From: Bacteroidales bacterium
GTDB taxonomy: Bacteria > Bacteroidota > Bacteroidia > Bacteroidales > WCHB1-69
Assembly (NCBI GenBank): GCA_016285145.1
Contig: JAEEQE010000003.1
Span: 64,412-128,411, forward strand
Direction of reading: 5' to 3'
Length of the DNA stretch: 64,000 bases
Shown: positions 32,834 to 42,382 of the stretch, piece after piece
Layout of the letters: each line of letters starts with the position of its first letter
Numbering within the stretch: the stretch's first letter is position 1
Made by a program: the position numbers and the translations under genes
The notes under the pieces: generated by a model
Told to the model about the DNA's origin: nothing
What the model saw: only the letters and a program-made list of their open reading frames with translations
The model's database searches: none

Positions 32834-33916
32834 ATGAAACGAGTGTACACTTTTCTCTCATTGGTCATGGCCGTTGTCTTAACATGCGCTGCGTCAATAA
32901 CATACGCACAATGCGACAACGACACTTTCATTTACGGAGGCAAGAGTTCGGGGTCCTGCAAAAAGGGCATCGCTGTTGCAATCGGACAGCATGAAACGCC
33001 GACCGCCGCGTTAACCCTCCCCCATTTCAAGGGTGGGAACAAGGCCATGTGCCGCTACATCAACAAAACAAAAGTCTATCCGGTGAACCTGAAAAGCCAG
33101 CGCGCTTCCGGTACGGCTGTCGTCCAAGCCAAGGTCCTGGCCGACAGTACCATCACCGATGTCGAACTGGTGACCAGTTCCGGTTACAAAGAGATGGATG
33201 ACGAAGCCGTCCGCGTGGTCAAGTCCTTCCCCAAAATGTGTCCGGCCACCCAAAGCTGCACCGCACAGGACATGATCCTGCAAATCCCGGTCACTTTCTC
33301 CATGGAAGAGGAAGAAGCCAAAGTCAAACTGGCTGAAACCAAGAAACAGGTCAGATCTATCGGACCCATCACCCTCTATTTCGAGAACGACCGTCCGGAC
33401 CCGCGCACCAAACAAGACTACACCAGCACAGAGTACAAGGGCCTCTATGACAACTATATGAATCAGAGATCCAAATACATCACCGAAGCGGCTAACGGCT
33501 TGACCGGCAATGCCAAATCGCAAGCCGAGAATGAAGTCAAGACCTTCTTCGACGACTCCATCGCCACGGGCTACAACCGTCTGCAGAAGCTGACCGACGC
33601 CCTTGTGGAAGTGCTGGAAGCCGGCTACAGCGTCTCCTTCAACATCAGCGGCTTCGCCAGCCCGCTCAGCAACAGCGACTACAACATGCACCTCTCCTCC
33701 CGCCGTATCGAAAGCGTGCTCAACTACATGAAGCAAGCCAACGGCGGCAAGCTGGCTCCCTACATCACGGGGCAGAAATCCGGCCTGACCATCTACAAGA
33801 ACCCGAAAGGCGAGGTTGCCCATGCTGAAACCTCTACCGCCCAGCGCGTCACGGTTTACGGTCTGCAGGCTGCTAAGGACAGAAGAATCGTCATCGACAA
33901 TGTCCAAGTGAAATAA
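32834..33916 (+). CDS. Secreted protein with TonB C-terminal-like and OmpA-like regions
   Basis: 360 residues with a signal peptide ending near ITYAQ. Residues about 75-160 resemble a TonB C-terminal domain (SGTAVVQAKVLADSTITDVELVTSSGYKEMDDEAVRVVKSFPKM), here without the N-terminal TM and proline-rich arm of a true TonB. Residues about 190-350 carry an OmpA-like pattern (SVSFNISGFASPLSNSDYNMHLSSRRIESVLNYM), which in relatives binds peptidoglycan. It probably acts at the envelope; the exact role is unknown. A strong terminator follows. Confidence 0.7.
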   Translation: MKRVYTFLSLVMAVVLTCAASITYAQCDNDTFIYGGKSSGSCKKGIAVAIGQHETPTAALTLPHFKGGNKAMCRYINKTKVYPVNLKSQRASGTAVVQAKVLADSTITDVELVTSSGYKEMDDEAVRVVKSFPKMCPATQSCTAQDMILQIPVTFSMEEEEAKVKLAETKKQVRSIGPITLYFENDRPDPRTKQDYTSTEYKGLYDNYMNQRSKYITEAANGLTGNAKSQAENEVKTFFDDSIATGYNRLQKLTDALVEVLEAGYSVSFNISGFASPLSNSDYNMHLSSRRIESVLNYMKQANGGKLAPYITGQKSGLTIYKNPKGEVAHAETSTAQRVTVYGLQAAKDRRIVIDNVQVK

Positions 33917-33936
33917 CGGACATTCCGCTGAAATAT

Positions 33937-33967
33937 AAAAGAGCCTCCGTTGGGAGGCTCTTTTTTT
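33937..33967. terminator. Bidirectional terminator between the TonB/OmpA-like gene and uvrC
   Basis: AAAAGAGCCTCC, loop GTTG, GGAGGCTCTTTTTTT: a perfect stem with T runs for both directions, between two convergent genes. Confidence 0.9.
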
Positions 33968-35750
33968 ATTCGTTCTTTTTCAGATAAACATACAAATCCG
34001 CCGCTTTCTTCGGCCCGATCACGGCGGCCAACTCCAGCTCGGAAGCGGCTCGTATGCGTTTCAAAGACTTGAACTCCGACAGAAGCCGCTGCTTCAACAC
34101 CGTCCCGATGCCCGGAGCAGCGTCCAAAACCGACGCGATGCTGGTCTTCGACCGTCGTTTCCGGTGATGCGTGATGCCGAAGCGGTGTACCTCATCGCGC
34201 ACCTGCTGTAGCAACTTCTGCGCCTCCGACTTCTTGTCAATATACACGGGCAAATCATCGCCCACCTTATAAATATCCTCCAAACGTTTGGCAATGCCCA
34301 CCAGCATCAGCCGGTCTTCTATATGAAGACTGCAAATCGCCTGATAGGCAGCATGGAGCTGCCCTTTCCCGCCATCTATCACAACCAGGTCGGGCAGCGG
34401 TTTCTCCTCCTCCAAAAGACGGTGATAACGCCGATAGACCACCTCTTCCATGGTGGCGAAATCGTCGGCGCCCACCACCGTTTTGATATTATAATGCCGG
34501 TATTCCTTTTTGGCGGGTTTGCCGTCCATAAAACAAATCATAGCGGCCACGGGATCCTCGCCCTGCGTGTTCGAGTTGTCAAAGCACTCAATATGGCGGG
34601 GCAGGGACTTCATGCCCAGCGCCTGCTGCAAAGCCTGAAGCACCCGCTGGCTCCGACGCTCGGGATTGACGAGATCCTGCCGTTTCTTTTTCTCCAACAT
34701 GTAAAAATGGGCGTTGCGCACAGCCAGTTCCAGCAATTTGTGCTTGTCACCACGCTGCGGCACTGTAAAACTCCAGTCACCCGGTTCAATGGACGGCAAA
34801 AAGGGCACTATAACCGTAGGACAAAGGCCGTTCAAACGGTCTTTCATCTCTAAAACAGCATCCCAGAGCAGGTCTTCCCTGTCGCTGTCTAACGCATGCT
34901 CTATCTCCAATGTCTGCGCCTGCACGATGGCACCATCTACGATACGGAGGAAGCTGACGTATGCGCAACGGCCATCGTCCTCCATGCCGAACACATCGGT
35001 ATCCGTCAACTGCGGGTTCACCACCACCGATTTGGCCACAAACTGTTCCAGCGACTCGATTTTCCGTTTCAGAACGGCGGCCTGCTCAAACTCCCAGCGT
35101 TCGGCACAGGCCATCATCTCCTCCTTGAGCTGGGCGATGACCTGACGTCGGTTGCCCTTTATGATCTCCACAATCCGCTCAATATTCTGCTGGTATTCCG
35201 CTGCCGTGATATTGCCGCAGCAGGGGGCCGGGCACTTCTTCAGCTGATACTGCATACAAGGGCGTTCCTGACGGACCAGCCGGCGGCAAGTGCGCAGCAT
35301 GAACAGGTCGTTGATCGTGTCCAACAGGGCGTTCATGTGCTTCACGGAGGCATACGGCCCGAACAGGCGCATCTTGTCCGGCTCCTGATGGCGGGTCGGA
35401 TATACGCGGGGAAACTCCTCCTTGGTCACGGCAATCCACGGGTAGGACTTGTCATCCTTCAGCATAATGTTATACCGTGGCTTGAATTGCTTGATCATGC
35501 TGTTTTCCAACAGCAGCGCCTCCCATTCCGTGTCCACCACCGTGGTCTGTATATCGCGGATCTTGGTCACCAGCATCCGTACCTTCGATGAATCGTGTTC
35601 CTTGGTGAAGTAGGAAGAGACACGCCTCTTGAGGCGCTTGGCCTTCCCCACATAGATGATTTTCCCCGTCTCGTCCAAAAAACGATATACACCGGGCTTT
35701 TCCGGCAGCGACTTCAAGATTAACAATACGTTTTCTGGGACTACTCGCAT
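33966..35750 (-). CDS. uvrC: Excinuclease ABC subunit C
   Basis: 594 residues, normal length. The N-terminal GIY-YIG nuclease (PGVYRFLDETGKIIYVGKAKRLKRRV) makes the 3' incision. A cysteine cluster (CRRLVRQERPCMQYQLKKCPAPCCG) and a UVR domain (IAQLKEEMMACAERWEFEQAA) follow. The RNase H-like domain for the 5' incision (ECFDNSNTQGEDPVAAM, LPDLVVIDGGKGQL) leads to tandem helix-hairpin-helix motifs (LDAAPGIGTVLKQRLL). It works with UvrA and UvrB in nucleotide excision repair. Its stop abuts the shared terminator. Confidence 0.97.
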   Translation of the reverse strand: MRVVPENVLLILKSLPEKPGVYRFLDETGKIIYVGKAKRLKRRVSSYFTKEHDSSKVRMLVTKIRDIQTTVVDTEWEALLLENSMIKQFKPRYNIMLKDDKSYPWIAVTKEEFPRVYPTRHQEPDKMRLFGPYASVKHMNALLDTINDLFMLRTCRRLVRQERPCMQYQLKKCPAPCCGNITAAEYQQNIERIVEIIKGNRRQVIAQLKEEMMACAERWEFEQAAVLKRKIESLEQFVAKSVVVNPQLTDTDVFGMEDDGRCAYVSFLRIVDGAIVQAQTLEIEHALDSDREDLLWDAVLEMKDRLNGLCPTVIVPFLPSIEPGDWSFTVPQRGDKHKLLELAVRNAHFYMLEKKKRQDLVNPERRSQRVLQALQQALGMKSLPRHIECFDNSNTQGEDPVAAMICFMDGKPAKKEYRHYNIKTVVGADDFATMEEVVYRRYHRLLEEEKPLPDLVVIDGGKGQLHAAYQAICSLHIEDRLMLVGIAKRLEDIYKVGDDLPVYIDKKSEAQKLLQQVRDEVHRFGITHHRKRRSKTSIASVLDAAPGIGTVLKQRLLSEFKSLKRIRAASELELAAVIGPKKAADLYVYLKKNE

Positions 35751-35844
35751 AGAGGGGTTATATTATGGATTTTAAATATCAATATTAATCTCAAAGGGGA
35801 AAATGCAGATGGCATACACTGCGTTTCAAAGAGATAGTGGTGAA

Positions 35845-36159
35845 CTACGCAAACTCGTATTGCAGAATTGGAATGTTTAACGCATCCTCCAGTTTGCATA
35901 TGGTTTCAAGAGATAGGTTCTCCTCCCCTTTCAACAGACGGGATATATATTGTGGTGAACATCCCATTCTCTCGGCAACATCCTGTCTTGAAAGATTTTG
36001 CCTTTTCATTGCCATGGCCGCTTTAATGGCAATTTTTCGGGAATACTTCAGCCAGCCCCTTACTTTAGCGTAATGGGCTCTCTCTTCTTCCACTCGCCAT
36101 TCTGCGGAATCTTTTGTCTGGTATCGACTCAATCGATCAATTGCCTCGTCTAATGTCAT
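35845..36159 (-). CDS. XRE/HTH antitoxin-like protein (second pair)
   Basis: 104 residues. The C-terminal half is a clear XRE helix-turn-helix (KRQNLSRQDVAERMGCSPQYISRLLKGEENLSLETICKLEDAL). The N-terminal half is helical and may bind the toxin. It overlaps the putative toxin gene by 4 bp, so the two are translationally coupled. Confidence 0.8.
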   Translation of the reverse strand: MTLDEAIDRLSRYQTKDSAEWRVEEERAHYAKVRGWLKYSRKIAIKAAMAMKRQNLSRQDVAERMGCSPQYISRLLKGEENLSLETICKLEDALNIPILQYEFA

Positions 36160-36698
36160 GTTTCAAGTTCCTTTTTATAATCAGTGAAAATATCCTCATC
36201 AAACACACGCTCTTGTATTAGAAAATTCCGGACCTTCTCCATCTTTTCCAATTCCTGCAAAGTATGCTCTCTTTCCTGCATTGTCCGTGTTAATTTAATT
36301 GCGCCACCTGTAATGATATAAATACCCATACTCAATTTGATGGCATACAAACGCAACCAGCTTCTGCGATGAAGACGACCCTTTTCTTTTCCAAGCAACA
36401 TCTCACTAATGCGATTGTTGTCCAGCGGACGGAAAAACTGATCAAGATTTGCTTCCGGAGAGATGTCCATGATGATACATGCCAATTCATCCCTATCCTC
36501 CATAGTTTGATAGATAGCATCTTCAATATTAGTAATTCTGAAATAGGAAATCAGATCATCAAAATTTTGTGTGAAAAAATCAGCCAACCAACCCGCATCA
36601 CTCCATTGCGACAGCACCTTTTGGAGGGCATTTTCATTGTCCTTATCAAATCGAACGGCCCACAACCGACCATCATCCAATATTCTGTCAAAAGTCAT
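36156..36698 (-). CDS. Putative toxin of a HigB/RelE-like pair (family 1, second locus)
   Basis: A start at 36698 (MTFDRILDDGRLW, 180 residues) follows the -7 box at 36727-36734; a longer frame would begin upstream of it. The region DQFFRPLDNNR...RLYAIKLSMGIYIITGGAIKLTRTMQE aligns with the protein at 26564-27043, so the two loci share architecture and family. The N-terminal 80 residues are extra or divergent. Toxin function is inferred from the XRE partner and gene order. Confidence 0.62.
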   Translation of the reverse strand: MTFDRILDDGRLWAVRFDKDNENALQKVLSQWSDAGWLADFFTQNFDDLISYFRITNIEDAIYQTMEDRDELACIIMDISPEANLDQFFRPLDNNRISEMLLGKEKGRLHRRSWLRLYAIKLSMGIYIITGGAIKLTRTMQEREHTLQELEKMEKVRNFLIQERVFDEDIFTDYKKELET

Positions 36699-36726
36699 CG
36701 TTTTATTCTTCACTAAAACATCGCTG

Positions 36727-36734
36727 CAAAGATA
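36727..36734 (-). promoter_or_regulatory. -7 box for the second toxin-antitoxin-like pair
   Basis: TATCTTTG on the minus strand. Two ATTGAAA-type sequences just upstream (36741-36773 region) could be antitoxin binding sites. Confidence 0.6.
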
Positions 36735-36885
36735 CACTTTTTTCAATATTGCAACTTATAGGTTTCAATCTTTTATTCCTTGAGACTTTCTATTATAGAT
36801 TTTATCCCCATAAAACAGATAAAAAGCAGCAGCAAGAGTCCGTTTGCAAGACAAAAAAAAGAAGCAAGTGCACTATTTATTTTCG

Positions 36886-36893
36886 TATCTTTG
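36886..36893 (+). promoter_or_regulatory. -7 box deciding the nucleotidyltransferase start
   Basis: TATCTTTG 18 bp upstream of the ATG at 36912 and inside the longer frame that begins at 36780. Confidence 0.65.
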
Positions 36894-36911
36894 CCCATCA
36901 AAAAAAACAAT

Positions 36912-37625
36912 ATGAAAATAAAGGCCATGATATTCGCCGCCGGGTTAGGCACCCGGCTATACCCGCTGACCGCCAACCGGCCCAAGGCGCTGGTACGGAT
37001 GAACGGCATCCCCCTGCTGCAGCATGTGCTGGACAAACTCATCGCATCCGGCATTGACAACATCGTCGTCAATGTGCACCATTTCCCCGACCAGATCATA
37101 GATTTCATCAAAGGGCATCCGTTCCAGGCCGACATCCGGATTTCCGACGAGCGTGCCTACCTCCGCGACACGGCGGGAGGACTGAAATTCGCGGAGCCAT
37201 TTCTGGACAATTGCGATGCCATCCTGCTCTACAACACGGACATCATCACCTCGTTGTCGATTCCAGATTTCATCGCCCACCACAAAAAGAGCGGTGCTGA
37301 TGTAACTTTGGCCGTCCGGAAGCGTATGACGCAACGATATTTCCTCTTCGAGGAGGAAGACATGCGTCTGTGCGGGTGGCGCAATCACGCTAACGGACAG
37401 GAGATTTCACCCCGGACACCCAGCCGACCTGTGGAGCTTGCCTTCAGCGGGATCCACATCGTGAACCGAGATTTCCTGAACCACATCCCCACTGTGGAGA
37501 TGCTTTCGCTCACCCCGTTGTACCTGCAACTTGTCAACAATTTATACATAAAAGGCTATCAACACGATTTTGACGAATGGATAGACATCGGCAAGTACAA
37601 AGAATATCATAACATATTGTCTTAA
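36912..37625 (+). CDS. Sugar-1-phosphate nucleotidyltransferase
   Basis: 237 residues. The N-terminal signature MIFAAGLGTRLYPLTANRPKAL is the nucleotide-binding loop of the RfbA/GlmU/MurU-type superfamily, and LLYNTDI supplies the metal-binding aspartate. The C-terminal DEWIDIGKYKEYHNIL is typical of single-domain enzymes. It makes an NDP-sugar from NTP and a sugar phosphate; MurU-like or mannose-1-phosphate guanylyltransferase-like activities are both possible. It stands alone, with no phosphotransferase partner beside it. Confidence 0.82.
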   Translation: MKIKAMIFAAGLGTRLYPLTANRPKALVRMNGIPLLQHVLDKLIASGIDNIVVNVHHFPDQIIDFIKGHPFQADIRISDERAYLRDTAGGLKFAEPFLDNCDAILLYNTDIITSLSIPDFIAHHKKSGADVTLAVRKRMTQRYFLFEEEDMRLCGWRNHANGQEISPRTPSRPVELAFSGIHIVNRDFLNHIPTVEMLSLTPLYLQLVNNLYIKGYQHDFDEWIDIGKYKEYHNILS

Positions 37626-37809
37626 AATTAATTACAACATACAAAAACCAACTTTCACCCTATTGTTATAAACAAATATTTTTAAAAATCAAGTTCATAA
37701 CCTATTTTTTTTAAACTTTTTTTGTGCCAATTTTGCAGCGTAAAAAACCACCCTCTCAGGGGTCGTTCAACAAGCTGAAAAATAATCATATAATAAAAAA
37801 GTAGAGATA

Positions 37810-39261
37810 ATGGTTGAGAAACTTACGAAAGATTTCCGTTCAGTATGGGGGAATTGTTTATCTACCATAAAAGACATTGTTGGTGAGGAAGCATTCGAGA
37901 CATGGTTTGTGCCCATCGTGCCGGTTGCCTTGGAAGAGAACACACTAATCATACAATTACCGAGCCATCTTTACTATGAATCCTTGGAAGAGCACTATGT
38001 CAATGTGTTGAAAAGCGTCATCAAGAAGGAGCTGGGGCCCAGCGGCAAGCTGAAATACAAGATCATCATGGAGCAGCAGCCGGATCCCGCCCAGTCGCGC
38101 ACCATCACCCTACCCTCCCACAACCGTCCGGCCGTCAGCAACCCTCCGACGCTGGCGCCCATCGATGTATATAACACCTCCAACAAGGAGATTCCGGACC
38201 CCTTCATCCTGCCGGGCATCCAGAAGCACAAAATACCCTCCAACCTGGTGGACACTCTGACCTTTGACAACTACGTGGAAGGCGACTGCAACCGTCTGGC
38301 GCGTTCGGCCGGTTGGGCCATCAGCAAGAACCCGGGGAAGACTTCCTTCAACCCGCTCTTCATCTACTCGGATGTGGGCCTTGGCAAGACGCATTTAGTC
38401 AACGCCATCGGCGTGCAGACCAAGATCAATTTTCCGGACAAGACCGTTGTCTATGTCAGCTCCGACACCTTCTACCAGCAGTATATCGAGGCCATCAAGA
38501 CCAAGAACCTCAACGATTTCCTTTGGTTTTACCAGGCGGTGGACATGCTGATTATCGACGACATCCAGTTCATTGCCGGCGGGAAAGGCAAGACGCAGGA
38601 GGCCTTCTTCCACATTTTCAACTCGCTCCACCAGAACAACAAGCAGATCATCATCACGGCGGACAAGTCGCCGGTGGAGATTTCCGGCTTCGAACCGCGG
38701 TTGCTGAACCGTTTCAAATGGGGACTCACTGCTGACCTGCAGGTGCCGGATTTGGAGACGAGAATCGCCATTATCAACAAGAAGTTAGAGAACAACGGCA
38801 TCACCTTCCCGAAAGAAGTGGTGGACTACCTTGCGCTGCGCATCACTTCGAACACCCGTGAGATGGAAGGGGCCATGATTGCCATCTTGGCGCAGGCGTC
38901 TCTCAACCACCGCGCCATCACCGTGGAACTGGCCAAAGAGATGGTTGACAAGTACGTGAAAACCAATGCAAAAGAGATCTCCATCGAGTACATCCAGAAG
39001 ATCATCTGCGACTACTTCAAGATTTCCACGGAGGCCATCAACGCCCGCACACGCAAGCGCGAAATCGTACAGGCGCGCCAGCTGAGCATGTACTTCGCCA
39101 AGAAATACACGAAACTGCCTCTCTCGCTCATCGGAGCCTACTGCGGAAACAAGGACCATGCCACCGTGCTGCACGCCTGCCGCACCATCAACAACCTCTA
39201 TGAAACGGAGAAGAAAATGAAAATGTATGTGGACGATATTGACAAAAAAATGAAAATTTGA
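37810..39261 (+). CDS. dnaA: Chromosomal replication initiator DnaA
   Basis: 483 residues. Domain I (about 8-85) carries FETWFVPIVPVALEENTLIIQLP and is followed by a linker. The AAA+ domain has P-loop SDVGLGKT (187-194), Walker B LIIDDIQ (about 247-253) and GFEPRLLNRFKWGL. The C-terminal DNA-binding domain has the signature YCGNKDHATVLHACRTI. The first P-loop residue is Ser where Gly or Ala is usual. Upstream is an AT-rich stretch with only a poor -7 match (near 37727-37734) and no DnaA-box cluster, so oriC is not evident here. recJ follows with its own promoter. Confidence 0.97.
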   Translation: MVEKLTKDFRSVWGNCLSTIKDIVGEEAFETWFVPIVPVALEENTLIIQLPSHLYYESLEEHYVNVLKSVIKKELGPSGKLKYKIIMEQQPDPAQSRTITLPSHNRPAVSNPPTLAPIDVYNTSNKEIPDPFILPGIQKHKIPSNLVDTLTFDNYVEGDCNRLARSAGWAISKNPGKTSFNPLFIYSDVGLGKTHLVNAIGVQTKINFPDKTVVYVSSDTFYQQYIEAIKTKNLNDFLWFYQAVDMLIIDDIQFIAGGKGKTQEAFFHIFNSLHQNNKQIIITADKSPVEISGFEPRLLNRFKWGLTADLQVPDLETRIAIINKKLENNGITFPKEVVDYLALRITSNTREMEGAMIAILAQASLNHRAITVELAKEMVDKYVKTNAKEISIEYIQKIICDYFKISTEAINARTRKREIVQARQLSMYFAKKYTKLPLSLIGAYCGNKDHATVLHACRTINNLYETEKKMKMYVDDIDKKMKI

Positions 39262-39301
39262 TTTTTTTGAATACCGTATTGCATTTGTATATATTATTGC
39301 T

Positions 39302-39309
39302 TATCTTTG
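39302..39309 (+). promoter_or_regulatory. -7 box for recJ
   Basis: TATCTTTG 25 bp before the recJ ATG. Confidence 0.6.
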
Positions 39310-39334
39310 CAGTCGTTAAAATTCTATCTGCAAA

Positions 39335-41107
39335 ATGAAGAAAAGGTGGATATGTCAGCAATTACCCGACCCGGCGGTTGTCGAGCAGTTTGCATCCAAG
39401 CTCTCGATTGAAAAGCCGCTGGCTTCCCTTTTGCTTCAGCGGGGCATCAACACTGTGGAGGCCGCCAACGCCTTCTTCAACCCCGACATCAACATGCTGC
39501 ACGACCCCTTCCTGATGAAGGACATGGACAAGGCCGTGAAGCGGCTCTCTACGGCCATCATCAACAACGAGAAGATCCTCGTGTACGGCGACTACGATGT
39601 GGACGGCACGTCCGCCGTGGCCCTACTCTACTCTTTCCTGTGCGAGATTATCGGCACCAACTACAAGCAGTTAGTCGAATTCTACATCCCCGACCGCTAT
39701 TTGGAAGGCTACGGAATCTCCGACCAGGGCATCGAGTACTGCAAGGAGAACAACATCAACCTGCTGATTTCGTTGGACTGCGGCATCAAGGCAAACGACA
39801 AGGTGGCGCAGGCCGCGGCGTACGGCATTGATGTCATCATCTGCGACCACCATTTGGAGGGCGACGAGCTGCCCCCCGCCGTCGCCATTCTGGATCCCAA
39901 GCGCAAGGACTGTCCATACCCGTACAAGGAACTCTCCGGCTGCGGCGTCGGCTTCAAGCTCATCCAGGGCTACTGCCAGCACTACAAGCTGCCCGACCAG
40001 TTGTGGCTGTCGCGCATGGACCTGGTGGCCATCAGCATCGCCTCCGACATTGTGGCCATCACTGGCGAGAACCGCATCCTCGCCCATTTCGGGCTGGAGA
40101 TCATCAACAAGTTCCCGCGCGTCGGCATCAAGTCCATTCTGGACCAAGCCGGCATCAAGCTCCATTTCCCCTTCAAGGAGGAGACCATCTTCTCGCGCGT
40201 CATCTCCATCTCCGATTTAGTCTTCTACGTGGGCCCGCGCATCAATGCCGCCGGACGCATGAAAAGCGGACGCGAGTCGGTGCGCCTCTTCATCAGCGAG
40301 GATGAAGACAAATCGGCCGACATCGGCAAGCGCATCAACACACAAAACGAGCAGCGCAAGGAGCTGGACCGCAACGCCACGGAAGAGGCCATCCACATGA
40401 TCCGCGATTCGCACGAATACGTGAACCGCAAGAGCATCGTGGTCTATAACCCGACCTGGTTCAAGGGCATCATCGGAATCGTCGCCTCCCGCCTTGTGGA
40501 GGAGTTCTACAAGCCCACCATTGTGCTCACCAAATCCTCCGACGGCCTGATCACGGGTTCCGCCCGTTCCGTCAAGGAGTTCAACATCTACGACGGCATC
40601 GACTACTGTTCGGACCTGCTGGAGCACTTCGGCGGCCACAAATTCGCCGCCGGCCTCTCCATGAAAGAGGAAAACCTGGAGGAGTTCATCGAAAAGTTCG
40701 AGCAATATGTACACGACAACTTAGAGGAGCGTTCCATCATCCCGGAGATTTCCGTGGACATGCCGCTGGACCTCTCCGACATCACCCATAGTTTCCTCAA
40801 CAACCTGAAACGGTTCGCGCCGTTCGGGCCGGGCAATATGGAGCCCATTTTCCAATCGCGCGGCGTGGTGGACGAGGGCGTGGGGCGCATAGTGGGCGAC
40901 AAGCACCTCAAATGCCGCGTGCTCTATCCCGACAGGCCTGTGCAACCCATCGACGCAATCGCCTTCAACATGAAGGACAAGCTCGCCATCATCCAGAACA
41001 ACAAGCCCTTTGACTTGCTGTACCATGTGGAGGAGAACGTGTGGAACAACACGGTGAATATCCAGTTGAATGTGAAGGATATGCGTCCCTGCGGCACCGC
41101 CGAATAA
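39335..41107 (+). CDS. recJ: Single-stranded-DNA-specific exonuclease RecJ
   Basis: 590 residues. The DHH phosphoesterase motifs are DYDVDGT at 86-92, LISLDCGIKAND at about 144-155, DHH at 171-173 and SGCGVGFKLIQ. The DHHA1 domain has GGHKFAAGLSM and an OB-like C-terminus follows. It degrades single-stranded DNA 5' to 3' in recombination and mismatch repair. Length is normal. The glycosyltransferase gene follows after 12 bp and is probably co-transcribed. Confidence 0.96.
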   Translation: MKKRWICQQLPDPAVVEQFASKLSIEKPLASLLLQRGINTVEAANAFFNPDINMLHDPFLMKDMDKAVKRLSTAIINNEKILVYGDYDVDGTSAVALLYSFLCEIIGTNYKQLVEFYIPDRYLEGYGISDQGIEYCKENNINLLISLDCGIKANDKVAQAAAYGIDVIICDHHLEGDELPPAVAILDPKRKDCPYPYKELSGCGVGFKLIQGYCQHYKLPDQLWLSRMDLVAISIASDIVAITGENRILAHFGLEIINKFPRVGIKSILDQAGIKLHFPFKEETIFSRVISISDLVFYVGPRINAAGRMKSGRESVRLFISEDEDKSADIGKRINTQNEQRKELDRNATEEAIHMIRDSHEYVNRKSIVVYNPTWFKGIIGIVASRLVEEFYKPTIVLTKSSDGLITGSARSVKEFNIYDGIDYCSDLLEHFGGHKFAAGLSMKEENLEEFIEKFEQYVHDNLEERSIIPEISVDMPLDLSDITHSFLNNLKRFAPFGPGNMEPIFQSRGVVDEGVGRIVGDKHLKCRVLYPDRPVQPIDAIAFNMKDKLAIIQNNKPFDLLYHVEENVWNNTVNIQLNVKDMRPCGTAE

Positions 41108-41119
41108 CCATTTCCCGAC

Positions 41120-42250
41120 ATGAAAATTGCGGTCAATACGCGTCTTCTTTTAAAAGACCGGCTCGAGGGCATCGGCTGGTTCTCGCATGAGAGTCTCCGC
41201 CGTATCGTATGCCAACACCCCGAGCACCAGTTCTATTTCCTCTTCGACCGCCCGTTTGACGAGTCTTTCGTCTATAGCTCCAACGTGACACCCATCGTGG
41301 CCCATCCACCCGCACGCCATCCCTACCTCTGGTATCTCTTTTTCGAGATGGGGATTCCCTACCAGCTCCGGAAAATCAAGCCTGACCTATTCCTTTCCCC
41401 CGACGGGTGGATTCCATTGCATCTCAACCCAGACATCAAGGTGGTGGATGTCATCCACGATTTGAATTTCGAGCATCATCCGGAATTTATCAAACCCACT
41501 GTATTACGATACTACCGTCGTTTCTTCCATCGTTTCGCCCAAACCGCCGACCGCATTGCCACCGTCTCGGAATACACCCGGCAGGACATACACCAACTGT
41601 ACCAAGTGCCATTGGAGAACATCGATGTGGTCTATAACGGCTGCAACGAACTTTTCCACCCTCTATCCGAGGACGAGAAAACGCATGTACGGGAAGCGTA
41701 CGCCCATGGGTGCGACTATTTCCTGTTCGTGGGGCTCATCCATAAGCGCAAGAACCTCGACACCATCTTCCGCGCATTCGACCATTTCAAGGAGCGGACA
41801 GACAACGACATGAAGTTGGTGGTGGTGGGCGACAAGAAATGGTGGCAAGGCGATATTGAAGACAGTTACAACGCCATGCGCCACCGGGAGGACGTCATCA
41901 TGCTCGGGCGGCAGTCCATGCCCGTGCTGACGCAGTTGACCAGCGCCGCCCGAGCATTGGTCTATGCGTCCCTTTTCGAGGGTTTCGGCATCCCCATCCT
42001 GGAAGCCTTCCATGCCGAGACGGCAGTCATCACCTCCAACGTCACCTCCATGCCCGAGGTGGCCGGCGATGCCGCATTATTGGTGGATCCCCATCACGAA
42101 GAGGAAATCACGGAAGCCATGCTTGCCCTCTGGCGGGAAAACGAACTCCGAAACCGCCTTATTGACAGAGGGCGCACACGCCGCGAATGCTTCAGCTGGC
42201 AGCAAACCGCCGACAAGCTCTGGCAAACCATCGAAGCGGCGGGAATGTAG
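41120..42250 (+). CDS. GT4-family glycosyltransferase
   Basis: 376 residues with a GT-B fold. The N-terminal acceptor half has GIGWFSHESLRRI and VVDVIHDLNFEHHP. The C-terminal nucleotide-sugar half has FLFVGLIHKRKNLDTIFRAF, the EX7E-like SLFEGFGIPILEAFHAETAVI and MPEVAGDAALLVDP. GT4 enzymes transfer sugars with retained configuration; donor and acceptor are unknown, though a role in surface polysaccharide is plausible. It follows recJ by 12 bp. Confidence 0.88.
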   Translation: MKIAVNTRLLLKDRLEGIGWFSHESLRRIVCQHPEHQFYFLFDRPFDESFVYSSNVTPIVAHPPARHPYLWYLFFEMGIPYQLRKIKPDLFLSPDGWIPLHLNPDIKVVDVIHDLNFEHHPEFIKPTVLRYYRRFFHRFAQTADRIATVSEYTRQDIHQLYQVPLENIDVVYNGCNELFHPLSEDEKTHVREAYAHGCDYFLFVGLIHKRKNLDTIFRAFDHFKERTDNDMKLVVVGDKKWWQGDIEDSYNAMRHREDVIMLGRQSMPVLTQLTSAARALVYASLFEGFGIPILEAFHAETAVITSNVTSMPEVAGDAALLVDPHHEEEITEAMLALWRENELRNRLIDRGRTRRECFSWQQTADKLWQTIEAAGM

Positions 42251-42380
42251 CTGTCGGCGGTTTGCGGTTTAATTTTGGCTATTGGCCGTTAGCTATTAGC
42301 TGTTGGCTTTGGTCTTTGGTCCTTGGTCTTAGTTTCTTAACTTCTCAGTTCCTTAACTTCTCATTTTAACGCTTCAACAA
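42251..42380. repeat. Short simple-sequence repeats after the glycosyltransferase
   Basis: Runs of TTGGC/TAGCTATTAGCTGTTGG, CTTTGGTCTTTGGTCCTTGG and two CTTAACTTCTCA-type units with no gene. Such low-complexity tails occur repeatedly between genes in this window. Confidence 0.5.
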
Positions 42381-42382
42381 AA

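Noticed and set aside
37626..37809. Possible replication origin upstream of dnaA
   Set aside because: The stretch is AT-rich but has only a weak TTATAAACA and no cluster of TTATCCACA-type boxes. dnaN and other origin genes are absent.
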